Virus record (IMG/VR): IMGVR_UViG_3300010354_000014
Location: 1-36,647 of that record
DNA length: 36,647 nucleotides
Reading direction: 5' to 3' (one strand)
Source of the DNA: a virus
In this document: positions 27,719 to 34,946 of the stretch, in pieces
Numbering within the stretch: the stretch's first letter is position 1
How the letters are laid out: every line of letters starts with the position of its first letter
The notes under the pieces: generated by a model
The model's database searches: none
Told to the model about the DNA's origin: nothing
The model's input: the letters and a program-made list of their open reading frames with translations, nothing else
Made by a program: the position numbers and the translations under genes

Positions 27719-29793
27719 AGAAACTCGGAAAACCTTTTCGTACACCCGACGGCCCGAAAAAGTTTTCCGTGTATGTAAAAAACGACAAGGGAAACACGGT
27801 TAAAGTCAATTTTGGCGACCCTGAAATGGAAATCAAAAGGGACGATCCAAAGAGACGAAAGGCATTCCGCGACCGTCACGGATGCGATGAACCGGGACCG
27901 CGTTGGAAGCCGAAATACTGGTCGTGCAAATTGTGGAGTGGAAAACCCGTGGGGAAAATTATTAAGGGCGAATCGGAAGCGAAAACGGTTGAACCCGAAT
28001 GGGTTGCCGATGAGGAAGTGTGGAACCGCGCGAAAAAGGCCGCAAAGAAGGGTGACGCTGAATCCCCGTGGGCGTTAACGACCTATCTATACAAGCGCAT
28101 GGGCGGAAAGATTGAGCCGAAGGAAGCGGCAACGGGAAAGGCCGCGCAACCCGGTATTCGCGTTCCGTTTTGGTTTTACGGAACCGAGGCGTTCGTCAAA
28201 CTGCACGGCAAACGCGGCGAGGCATCCGGCGACAAGGCCGAACTCCCGCCGAAAGCAACCGGCCAGGCGGACGTTGACGCTAAGGTTCAAAAACTGCTTG
28301 TTGATACGCCGGACCTTCCGGCGAATGCATTGGTTCAAGCGTTGAAATCCCAAGGGATTGAACTCGTGGACACGACGGCCGAAGCGGATTCGGCAACGAG
28401 TCACGGCGAATTGCAACGCGAAAGCACGGGCGGCATCGCCGTTCGAGCGACCTTCATAGAGTCGTCTTATCGTGACGACGGAATTGGTCCGACGCGGTTC
28501 AAAGTCGCATTGATTCAAGAGGGACTGGGCAATCTCAAAGACGCTTTTTACTACACCCGCGCCGCGCTTGAGTCGGGCATTCAGGCATTCGAGGGGAAAA
28601 AGTGTTTCGCCGATCACCCGTCGCGTTCTGAAGAGAGTGACCGGCCCGAGCGTTCGGTCCGAGACATTGTCGGTCATTTTGAAAACTGCCGACTTGAGGA
28701 ACGGGAGGACGGCGGCGCGATTCTTTGCGCGGAACTCGTAATGCTTCCGACACCTGCGAATCAATGGGCGCGGTCCCTTGTGACTCACGCGCTTGAATAT
28801 TCGAAACGCTATTCCGGCCAAGAATTTATCGGCCTTTCAATCAATGCCAGCGGTGACGCTCGGGCAATGCCGCTTGAGCAATTCGTAAAGGAAGGCGACA
28901 TTCCTTCCGAGGCCAAGCCAAAACTTTTTGACGCGCTTGAACGGGGCATTGAGACCGTTCGAGTGGTCGATTCAATTCGGGACGCCGTTTCGACTGATCT
29001 CGTTACGGAACCCGGTGCGCGGGGAAAGGTCCTCGAACTACTTGAAACTGAAAGGGATGAAACCATGAAAAAGAAAGTCACCGGGGAAAAAGTCCTCGAA
29101 GCGGAAAAGGAAATGAAAGCCGAAGAGATGAAGGCCGAGGAAATGAAAGCCGAGGAAATGAAAGCCGAAGCCGAGGACGGCGAAGAGGACCACGAGGACG
29201 TGGAAAAAGACAAAGCCCTCATTCTTTCCATGATTAAGAAACACATGGGCAAAGACGGCGAGGATCTCGACGAGGAAGCCGCCGCTGCCGCTTGTGAGGC
29301 TCACGAAGCATATTGCGAAATGGGGCAGGAAAGCGAAGAGGCCGCGAAACACGCCGCCGAAGCAATGAAACTTGCGAAGCATATGGCGAAAAAAGCCGAA
29401 GCCGCTGCGAAAGAATCCGACGCCGAAAAGGGCGAGGATGAGGAAAAGGTCGAGGAAGCAAAGGCAACCGAAAGCGAAGTCAAACTTGCTGCGCGGATTG
29501 CGTTTCTTGAGCGCAAGGTCAAAACCTATGAACTCGCGGAAACCCTCGACCGGAAACTTGCGGAGTCGAAACTGGGACGCGCTGAAACCGATAAGATTCG
29601 GACCCTGATTGGGACGCCGAAATCAGAATCGCAAATCGAACACACGATCAAAGTTTTCAAAGAAGCGTTTGGAATGGCGTCGGGAAGTGAGTCCCGTCCG
29701 TCGTTCGCGTCGCTTTTTGTTACCGGAACCGAAAAGCAAGCCGACGACGTTCACGGTGCCAAGGTGAATTTCGCCGAGTGCCTCAAGTTCTAA
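27715..29793 (+). CDS. Prohead protease-scaffold fusion (692 aa)
   Basis: ATG 27715 overlaps the previous stop. Residues about 4-75 (KFSVYVKNDKGNTVKVNFGD, later KPKYWSCKLW) form a conserved phage N-terminal module. Residues about 240-385 (IAVRATFIESSYRDDGIGPT, CFADHPSRSEESDRPERSV, GHFENCRL, GLSINASGDA) resemble a capsid maturation protease; candidate catalytic residues are the His of ADHPS and the Ser of GLSIN. Residues about 466-640 are a highly charged coiled coil, including four EEMKA-type repeats, that fits a scaffold, with a structured end (AARIAFLERKVKTYELAE). One protein would scaffold the shell and then process it. The protease class is not certain. Confidence 0.7.
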   Translation: MKKLGKPFRTPDGPKKFSVYVKNDKGNTVKVNFGDPEMEIKRDDPKRRKAFRDRHGCDEPGPRWKPKYWSCKLWSGKPVGKIIKGESEAKTVEPEWVADEEVWNRAKKAAKKGDAESPWALTTYLYKRMGGKIEPKEAATGKAAQPGIRVPFWFYGTEAFVKLHGKRGEASGDKAELPPKATGQADVDAKVQKLLVDTPDLPANALVQALKSQGIELVDTTAEADSATSHGELQRESTGGIAVRATFIESSYRDDGIGPTRFKVALIQEGLGNLKDAFYYTRAALESGIQAFEGKKCFADHPSRSEESDRPERSVRDIVGHFENCRLEEREDGGAILCAELVMLPTPANQWARSLVTHALEYSKRYSGQEFIGLSINASGDARAMPLEQFVKEGDIPSEAKPKLFDALERGIETVRVVDSIRDAVSTDLVTEPGARGKVLELLETERDETMKKKVTGEKVLEAEKEMKAEEMKAEEMKAEEMKAEAEDGEEDHEDVEKDKALILSMIKKHMGKDGEDLDEEAAAAACEAHEAYCEMGQESEEAAKHAAEAMKLAKHMAKKAEAAAKESDAEKGEDEEKVEEAKATESEVKLAARIAFLERKVKTYELAETLDRKLAESKLGRAETDKIRTLIGTPKSESQIEHTIKVFKEAFGMASGSESRPSFASLFVTGTEKQADDVHGAKVNFAECLKF
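29110..29169 (+). repeat. Four 15-bp tandem repeats encoding EEMKA
   Basis: Units GAAATGAAAGCCGAA, GAGATGAAGGCCGAG, GAAATGAAAGCCGAG and GAAATGAAAGCCGAA at 29110, 29125, 29140 and 29155. In frame, they extend the charged coiled coil of the scaffold part. The number of units could vary between isolates. Confidence 0.9.
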
Positions 29794-29816
29794 ACTAACC
29801 TCGAAAGGAAAAGACC

Positions 29817-30302
29817 ATGCCGACTATTGCAAAGAATCGGATCGTTCAGTCGATCGCACCGAAGTCTCTCTATCCCGAAGCGAGCGTCATTGTTGACGCA
29901 ACCGTTTCGTACAATCAAGGCGACCTGCTCGCGCTTGATTCTGGTCTCATCAAGGCCGTTGCCGCCGACGCGGACGGTGCAACCCTTCTCGGGATTGCTC
30001 CGCAAACCGTGGTGTCCGGAAAGCCAAAACCCGTTTACAGCGGCACCGCCGTTGACGCCGCTCAGGCCGTCGAGGCCCTCGCCGGTCCCGTTTACGGCGT
30101 GGTTGTGAAACTTAAACTCAAGTCGGGCGACACGTTCGCGCCGGGTGATGCGGTTTATGCAACCGCCGTTGACGCTCAAACCGTTTCCAGCGCAGGGACG
30201 AACGTCATCGGATTGTTCCAGGACGCTCAAATCACGGCGGTCTCCGGATCGGAAGGCCGAGTCCTTCTCGGCGCGGTTGGCCCGAACGGTCTCCAATTCT
30301 AA
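29817..30302 (+). CDS. Head decoration protein candidate (161 aa)
   Basis: ATG 29817 follows GAAAGGA. The protein is compact, beta-rich and Ala/Val/Gly-rich (VSYNQGDLLALDSGLIKAVA, then FAPGDAVYATAVDAQTVSS and IGLFQDAQITAVSGSEGRVL). This pattern and its place immediately before the major capsid gene fit the DUF2190-like or lambda-D-type decoration proteins that bind the outer shell. High expression is expected from its ribosome site and placement. Confidence 0.7.
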   Translation: MPTIAKNRIVQSIAPKSLYPEASVIVDATVSYNQGDLLALDSGLIKAVAADADGATLLGIAPQTVVSGKPKPVYSGTAVDAAQAVEALAGPVYGVVVKLKLKSGDTFAPGDAVYATAVDAQTVSSAGTNVIGLFQDAQITAVSGSEGRVLLGAVGPNGLQF

Positions 30303-30322
30303 TTTTTGAAAGGACATAAAAA

Positions 30323-31495
30323 ATGATTCACCTTCATAAGCGAACCTCGAAAGAACAAGCCGCCGAAGCAATCCGCCGCGCAACGTGGAAATCGCCGGAA
30401 GAAATTGCGCTCCGCGAATCCATCCGCCGCGACCTCGGCGTGGACATTGCCGATGCGAAACAATTCCCGGTTGCTGATCCGGGTTTCAACTGGGCTCATG
30501 CTCGGGCGAAACTCCGCGAAGCGGATTCGGCCACGTCGTTCACCCAACTGCTCCGCGCGGGCGTTCAGTCGGTCGCCAACTCTCTTTATGAGACCGTTGA
30601 CGTCACCTATAAAGACTGGGCAACCGTTGTCACGTCCTCGAAAATGGAAGAATTGTATGCCCCGCTGCAAGGCGTGGGTTTCCCTTCCATGATTGCGGAA
30701 GGCGAACAGTATCCGGAAGTCGGTGCGCTCGGCCTCGACATTAAACTCCGCAACAAAAAGGCGGGGACCATGTATCCCGTCACGAAAGAACTCGTTGACG
30801 ACGATCAAACCGGCCAGGTGCAGCGCATGGCGGGACTGCTCGGCGAATACTGCGCCCAGCTTGTTGAAGTGTGGGCCTACGGTAAACTTGCCTCGGTGTC
30901 CGGTATGTCCTACGCGGGCCTTCAAATCCCCGTGTCGGAAACGAAACCGGCCGACGAGTCGGTTTATCCTTGGTCAACCGCGCTTGTCGGCGGCGGAAAA
31001 ACCCGCCCGGCCAGCTACGGCGCATTCAGTCAAGCAACGATTCAGTCGGGCATGACCGCCCTCATGAATCAGTTGAACATTCTCGGACTGAAAATGAGCG
31101 TGAAGCCTGATCGCATCATCATTTCGCCGAAATATCGTTTCGACTCGGCCGTGTTGCTCAATTCGTCGTACTATCCGACGGGCGCAACCGCTGGTTCGAC
31201 CGGCGGCGCGTTCTCGATCAACCCGTTGCAGGGCATCGCGGACGTGACCGTGTCGCGCTTCGTGTTCGATCAAAACGGTTCGGTCAATGCCGACTCGAAA
31301 GCCTGGTATATCTGCGATTCTTCCAAGCCCGCATTCGTTGTTCAAATGCGGACGCCTTGCGAAGTGTCGGTTGAAAACCCGCAGTCGGGCGACTCCTTCA
31401 ACAAGGACGTCATTCGGTTCAAAGCGACGACCCGCTTCAACGCCGACTTCATTGATCCGCGCTTCTTCTGGCGCGGTTCCGACGGCTCCGTTTGA
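30323..31495 (+). CDS. Major capsid protein (HK97-type)
   Basis: A 390-aa shell protein starting at ATG 30323 with GAAAGGA upstream. The N-terminal 60 residues are charged and helical (a delta-like region possibly cut by the upstream protease), followed by the N-arm and E-loop region (SLYETVDVTYKDWATVVTSS, GTMYPVTKELVDDDQTG), the spine helix (QVQRMAGLLGEYCAQLVEVW) and the P/A domain (PDRIIISPKYRFDSAVLLNS). The C-terminal FKATTRFNADFIDPRFFWRG is typical of HK97-fold capsids. Codon use is the most GC3-biased of the genome, as expected for high expression. Confidence 0.88.
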   Translation: MIHLHKRTSKEQAAEAIRRATWKSPEEIALRESIRRDLGVDIADAKQFPVADPGFNWAHARAKLREADSATSFTQLLRAGVQSVANSLYETVDVTYKDWATVVTSSKMEELYAPLQGVGFPSMIAEGEQYPEVGALGLDIKLRNKKAGTMYPVTKELVDDDQTGQVQRMAGLLGEYCAQLVEVWAYGKLASVSGMSYAGLQIPVSETKPADESVYPWSTALVGGGKTRPASYGAFSQATIQSGMTALMNQLNILGLKMSVKPDRIIISPKYRFDSAVLLNSSYYPTGATAGSTGGAFSINPLQGIADVTVSRFVFDQNGSVNADSKAWYICDSSKPAFVVQMRTPCEVSVENPQSGDSFNKDVIRFKATTRFNADFIDPRFFWRGSDGSV

Positions 31496-31512
31496 TAGCC
31501 TGAAAAACCTTG

Positions 31513-31544
31513 AGGGAGAGGGTGACTCGGGTCATCCTCTCCCT
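31513..31544 (+). terminator. Long hairpin after the capsid gene
   Basis: AGGGAGAGGGTGAC (31513-31526) pairs with GTCATCCTCTCCCT (31531-31544) through 14 pairs including one G-U, loop TCGG (a stable tetraloop type). No T tract follows. It probably stabilises or partly ends the capsid mRNA and lowers expression of the connector and tail genes. Confidence 0.6.
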
Positions 31545-31558
31545 AAAGGGGAAAACGA

Positions 31559-31972
31559 ATGACCAAACGAGCCTACGCGCGACGACTCCCGCCGAAAGAA
31601 CTTGTGATTGAGGATGAAGTCCGCGACCGAATCCAAGCCGTTGAAGTCACGACGCCCGTTCAAAAGTTTGAAAGTTTGCCCGAACAGATTGCGAAATCGA
31701 CAATTTTCCATCGGAACTGGTACGTTCCAGAATTGCGAGACCGCTATAAACACGCCGACCGGATGAAACGGGTTGACCGTGTTTTTCCATACGCGCGAAT
31801 CAAAGAGGGCGCGGCAACCGTCATGCTTTGCGTGGACGAACCTAAAACGCCAATCGACGTTGAAATTTGCGCCAAAAAAGCAAAGGTGATGCGGGAGTTG
31901 GGTTATCATTACGTTTTCATTGAAAAGGATTCGACGCTTTTTGACGCGCTCGAACAGTTGGGAGTTGTATGA
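31559..31972 (+). CDS. Hypothetical head-tail region protein (137 aa)
   Basis: ATG 31559 is preceded by AAGGGGAAAAC. The basic N-terminus (KRAYARRLPPKELVIEDEVR) is followed by KSTIFHRNWYVPELRDRYKH and a Rossmann-like C-terminal half ending ELGYHYVFIEKDSTLFDALE. Position after the capsid gene and before the connector suggests a head completion or virion role; no family is recognised. Confidence 0.6.
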   Translation: MTKRAYARRLPPKELVIEDEVRDRIQAVEVTTPVQKFESLPEQIAKSTIFHRNWYVPELRDRYKHADRMKRVDRVFPYARIKEGAATVMLCVDEPKTPIDVEICAKKAKVMRELGYHYVFIEKDSTLFDALEQLGVV

Positions 31973-32643
31973 GCTGGTCAACGTCCGTTCTCGACCTGCG
32001 GCTTTTGATGAATGACGGCGCGACTGATAAAATCCGCGCGTTCAAGCGCGTGTTCGGGGACGTAAACGGGACCAACGTCCGGTTCAAAACTTATGAGTTC
32101 CGGCGCGTGACGGACTTTTCGGCCGAGGCCGACGCCTCTCCGCTGGGCGTTTACGTTGACGGCGTGAAGGTGACGGCGGCAAGTATCGCGGCCGACTCAC
32201 CCGCGACGGGATTTTTTTCATTCACGGCGGGCGCGAAACCGGCCTCGGGTTCGGTTGTTGAGGCGACTTATTTCGTGCAATTTTTTCTCGATTCGGAGTT
32301 GGACGGGTTTCTGCGACTCTCGGCAAATTGGCTTGGGTTCTCGGACGCGGTCGCGGACATTCCGCAGGGACTAAGACCGGCCGCGCTTCAGTACGCGGCG
32401 GGTGAGGCATATCAAAAACTTGCAATGCGATTCGCCGAGCATTCGAGCGAAACCTATAGACTTGAGGATATGCCCGACGATCGGCGCATGGAAATCGTCG
32501 CGCAATACAAGCAAGCGGCCGCTGAAGCAAAGGCCCAGGCTCAAGGATTGCGGGATCAAAACTATATGCGGCAGGGTCAACACCTTGCGCCGCTTTTCGG
32601 GACGTTCTCGCCGAGCGTTCGGGACGTGGCTCCGCGCCGATGA
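31969..32643 (+). CDS. Head-tail connector / head completion protein candidate (224 aa)
   Basis: ATG 31969 overlaps the previous stop. It begins SWSTSVLDLRLLMNDGATDK with a beta middle (FKTYEFRRVTDFSAEADASP) and a helical C-terminal half (RPAALQYAAGEAYQKLAMRF, later AEAKAQAQGL). Helical packs with the L..FL.LSANWLGF-type sequence are frequent in connector proteins that extend the portal channel. Assigned from position and pattern. Confidence 0.6.
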   Translation: MSWSTSVLDLRLLMNDGATDKIRAFKRVFGDVNGTNVRFKTYEFRRVTDFSAEADASPLGVYVDGVKVTAASIAADSPATGFFSFTAGAKPASGSVVEATYFVQFFLDSELDGFLRLSANWLGFSDAVADIPQGLRPAALQYAAGEAYQKLAMRFAEHSSETYRLEDMPDDRRMEIVAQYKQAAAEAKAQAQGLRDQNYMRQGQHLAPLFGTFSPSVRDVAPRR

Positions 32644-33110
32644 AACTGCAAACCGTGACCGCTGGCATCACGAAATACCTGAAAGGATTGAGGCAACGCG
32701 AGCGGGCCTTGGAAGGGTATTTGAACCGCAACGTGTTGCGCCAATACCAGAATTTGCAGCGCAAGCGGTGGATCACTGAAAACGTGTCCGAGGGGAAAGA
32801 GTGGGCGAAACTCAACCCGACGTATGCGGCGTGGAAAAAAAAGCGATTCGCGACCTATCCGGGCGGCGGAACTAAAAAATTGATCGCGAGTGGAACGCTT
32901 TTCGTGTCGGTCATCGGACCCGGAAAAGGGTTTCGCAAGGTCACGACGCCGCGATCGCTTTACCTCGCAACGACGATTGAATATGCGAGGCACGTCAACG
33001 AGGCGCGGCCGTTCGATCAATGGTCGGACCGCTCGCGGAAAGAAATTTTGAACGGGATTTCTCGGTTCATTTTTAAGGGCATTCAAAAAAGCGTGAGTGA
33101 CCTCGCATGA
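32640..33110 (+). CDS. Tail completion / virion morphogenesis protein (156 aa)
   Basis: ATG 32640 overlaps the previous stop (ATGA). The pattern LNPTYAAWKKKRFATYPGGG then TKKLIASGTLFVSV and TTIEYARHVNEARPFDQWSD matches virion morphogenesis proteins of the Mu gpG or P2 gpS type (W..L...Y...K, L..TG.L..S, YA..H..G.P.R). These act at the head-tail joint before tail attachment. Confidence 0.8.
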   Translation: MKLQTVTAGITKYLKGLRQRERALEGYLNRNVLRQYQNLQRKRWITENVSEGKEWAKLNPTYAAWKKKRFATYPGGGTKKLIASGTLFVSVIGPGKGFRKVTTPRSLYLATTIEYARHVNEARPFDQWSDRSRKEILNGISRFIFKGIQKSVSDLA

Positions 33111-33625
33111 GCAATCGACACTTGACCGAATGGGCGGTTGACCTTGTCACCGATCAAATCAAAACAACGATCGAATCGGAACTGGTCGCGACTCAAGCGG
33201 TCATCCCCCCCGGTGCGCCCGTCCTTTCGATTGAACCGCCGAGGGACTATTACACGTTTCCGCGAGCGGTTGGATACCGGACGCCCGCCGTGTTCGTGAT
33301 TGCCGACCGGATTGATTTTCAAAAGCGCGAGAAACAGTCAAACTTCATTAACGCAAACATTCGGTTGAACGTGACGGTTTTGATTGAGGACAAAGATGCC
33401 GACCGAATCACGCGCAAAGCCTATCGGTATCAGTCGGCGTTGCAAACCGTACTTGATGAGGTTCAACTCGTGTCGCTTGACGGGGACTTAAAAATTGTCG
33501 TTGTCGTGACGAATGCGGCCTTTTCGCCGTTATACTCAACGACGGACGACCCCAACGCGCCGGGCGCGGTTTATCGGAAAGAAGTTTCGCTTGAACTGGA
33601 TTGCTTCACGTTTGAGCAAGTGTAA
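33107..33625 (+). CDS. Tail terminator-like protein (172 aa)
   Basis: ATG 33107 overlaps the previous stop (ATGA). An alpha/beta protein with a helical start (WAVDLVTDQIKTTIESELVA), a core of strands (TPAVFVIADRIDFQ and ANIRLNVTVLIEDKDADRIT) and YRYQSALQTVLDEV; ending with KEVSLELDCFTFEQV. Size, fold pattern and place just before the tail tube gene fit the ring protein that caps the tail tube. Confidence 0.7.
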   Translation: MSNRHLTEWAVDLVTDQIKTTIESELVATQAVIPPGAPVLSIEPPRDYYTFPRAVGYRTPAVFVIADRIDFQKREKQSNFINANIRLNVTVLIEDKDADRITRKAYRYQSALQTVLDEVQLVSLDGDLKIVVVVTNAAFSPLYSTTDDPNAPGAVYRKEVSLELDCFTFEQV

Positions 33626-33647
33626 CCCAAGGAAAGGGAAAACCTAA

Positions 33648-34187
33648 ATGTCATACGCAACCGTTACGACTTCAAAAATGGAACTTTCGCCCATGCGCGT
33701 AAAGTTTAATTCGGTGGACCTGGGCGGAACGCTTGCGGGCGTCGTCATCACCGCAAAGTATGTGAAAAGCCCGATTCTCGCCGATCAAAGTGGTTCGACC
33801 GTTCGCGACCGCCGCGTGTCGGGCATCGAAATCAGCGTGACGACTGAACTGGCCGAAATTCAAAACAAGGACGTGTGGGCGGTTGTTTTCCCTCATGCAA
33901 CGAAAGTTGGAACGGGGACGGGTGCGCTTGCCGCCATTGATTTCAAGGAAAACATGGGCGACGGCGAACTGGCCAAAGCTGAACAGCTTGTGTTGCATCC
34001 TCTCTCGAAAGCGGACGCCGACCTCTCGGCTGATTACACGTTTTTCAAGGCGATTGCTTCGGCGGAGTCGTCGGTGACGTATTCGCCGACCGAACAGGCC
34101 AGGCTCAAAATCGTGTGGAATATCCTTCCCGATGAATCGGCCACGCCTAACAAATTCTTCCGGTATGGCGATCCGGCAGTGACCTGA
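33648..34187 (+). CDS. Major tail tube protein (179 aa)
   Basis: ATG 33648 has AAGGAAAGGGAAA upstream. Beta-rich with the usual tube elements: MRVKFNSVDLGGTLAGVVIT near the start, RRVSGIEISVTTELAEIQNK in the middle and ADYTFFKAIASAESSVTYSP near the end, closing with LKIVWNILPDES. Position between the terminator and the chaperones supports the call. Hexameric rings form the tail tube. Confidence 0.82.
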   Translation: MSYATVTTSKMELSPMRVKFNSVDLGGTLAGVVITAKYVKSPILADQSGSTVRDRRVSGIEISVTTELAEIQNKDVWAVVFPHATKVGTGTGALAAIDFKENMGDGELAKAEQLVLHPLSKADADLSADYTFFKAIASAESSVTYSPTEQARLKIVWNILPDESATPNKFFRYGDPAVT

Positions 34188-34206
34188 TAGTGGGGGGGAC
34201 GGGACC

Positions 34207-34593
34207 GTGTCGCTTTTTTCTCTGAAATCCAAAATGGCAGAATCATCGGCGCAAGTCGTGTCGGACCTCGACGCGCTCGTTGCCGAACCGATCGCGTTTC
34301 GGTTCAAGGGTCGCGTTCATGAAATCAAACCGATTTCCACGCTCGAACTTTTGAAATTCACGAACGCCTTTGCTGCGCTCCAAACGCTTCAGGGAAAAAG
34401 TGACACGGTCACGGTCGCGGAACTCGTTGACGCATACGCGGGCGTCATTGCTTCCGTATGTCCGACGATCACTCGCGAACACGTCGAGGATATGACTCAA
34501 GCGCAAGTCTCCGCGCTTTTCCAACTGGTCATGGATTCAGTGACCGGGAAGGCTCACGTCATGCCAGGCGGCGAGGCCGAAAAAAAAAAGTAG
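34207..34593 (+). CDS. Tail assembly chaperone, short form (128 aa)
   Basis: GTG 34207 follows a G-rich ribosome site. The protein has the pattern of tail chaperones: IAFRFKGRVHEIKPISTLEL, LKFTNAFAALQTLQ and a helical C-terminus, ending GEAEKKK at TAG 34591-34593. It is the equivalent of lambda gpG. A slippery A AAA AAG just before the stop leads a fraction of ribosomes into the -1 frame, giving the fused long form. Confidence 0.85.
   Translation: MSLFSLKSKMAESSAQVVSDLDALVAEPIAFRFKGRVHEIKPISTLELLKFTNAFAALQTLQGKSDTVTVAELVDAYAGVIASVCPTITREHVEDMTQAQVSALFQLVMDSVTGKAHVMPGGEAEKKK
34584..34590 (+). other. -1 frameshift slippery site A AAA AAG
   Basis: In the zero frame the codons are AAA (34585-34587) and AAG (34588-34590) before TAG. 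The run of ten A (34580-34589) and the heptamer A AAA AAG let both tRNAs slip one base back, so translation goes on with GTA (34590-34592). The site lies three bases before the stop. This is the standard G/GT mechanism. Downstream stimulators are not obvious. Confidence 0.88.
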
Positions 34594-34946
34594 CTGAAAG
34601 CGACATAAAATTTGAGGCCGTCCCGCTTTTGACTGAGGCTCTGCTAACCTTTGGGTGGACCCCGGACACGGTGTTGGAAATGCCCGCCCGACGATTTTTC
34701 GCGATCATGCGTGAAGCGAGAAAACAAAAGCGTCAAAACGACGCAGCAAGGGACGTTGCGGCGGTGGACATTGCAAGCGTCGCGCTCGGGGACGCCAAGT
34801 ATTATGACGAGGTCCGATCGGTGTTTTTACGACGCGCGATTGGCGATGAAGGAAAACCGATTCGGCGTCAACTTGACCCGACCGACGCGGCGACGGTTGA
34901 ACTAGTCGAGTCGCTCACAATGCAAGCGTCGAAGTTGAGGGCTTAA
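34590..34946 (+). CDS. Tail assembly chaperone extension, made by -1 frameshift
   Basis: This open stretch (VAESDIKFEAVPLLTEALLT through FAIMREARKQKRQND to the stop at 34946) has no good start of its own and follows the slippery site directly. The fused product (34207-34946) is about 246 aa, equal to the gpGT form that binds the tape measure and guides tube assembly. The stop (TAA 34944-34946) adjoins the tape-measure ATG. Confidence 0.85.
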   Translation, partial: VAESDIKFEAVPLLTEALLTFGWTPDTVLEMPARRFFAIMREARKQKRQNDAARDVAAVDIASVALGDAKYYDEVRSVFLRRAIGDEGKPIRRQLDPTDAATVELVESLTMQASKLRA

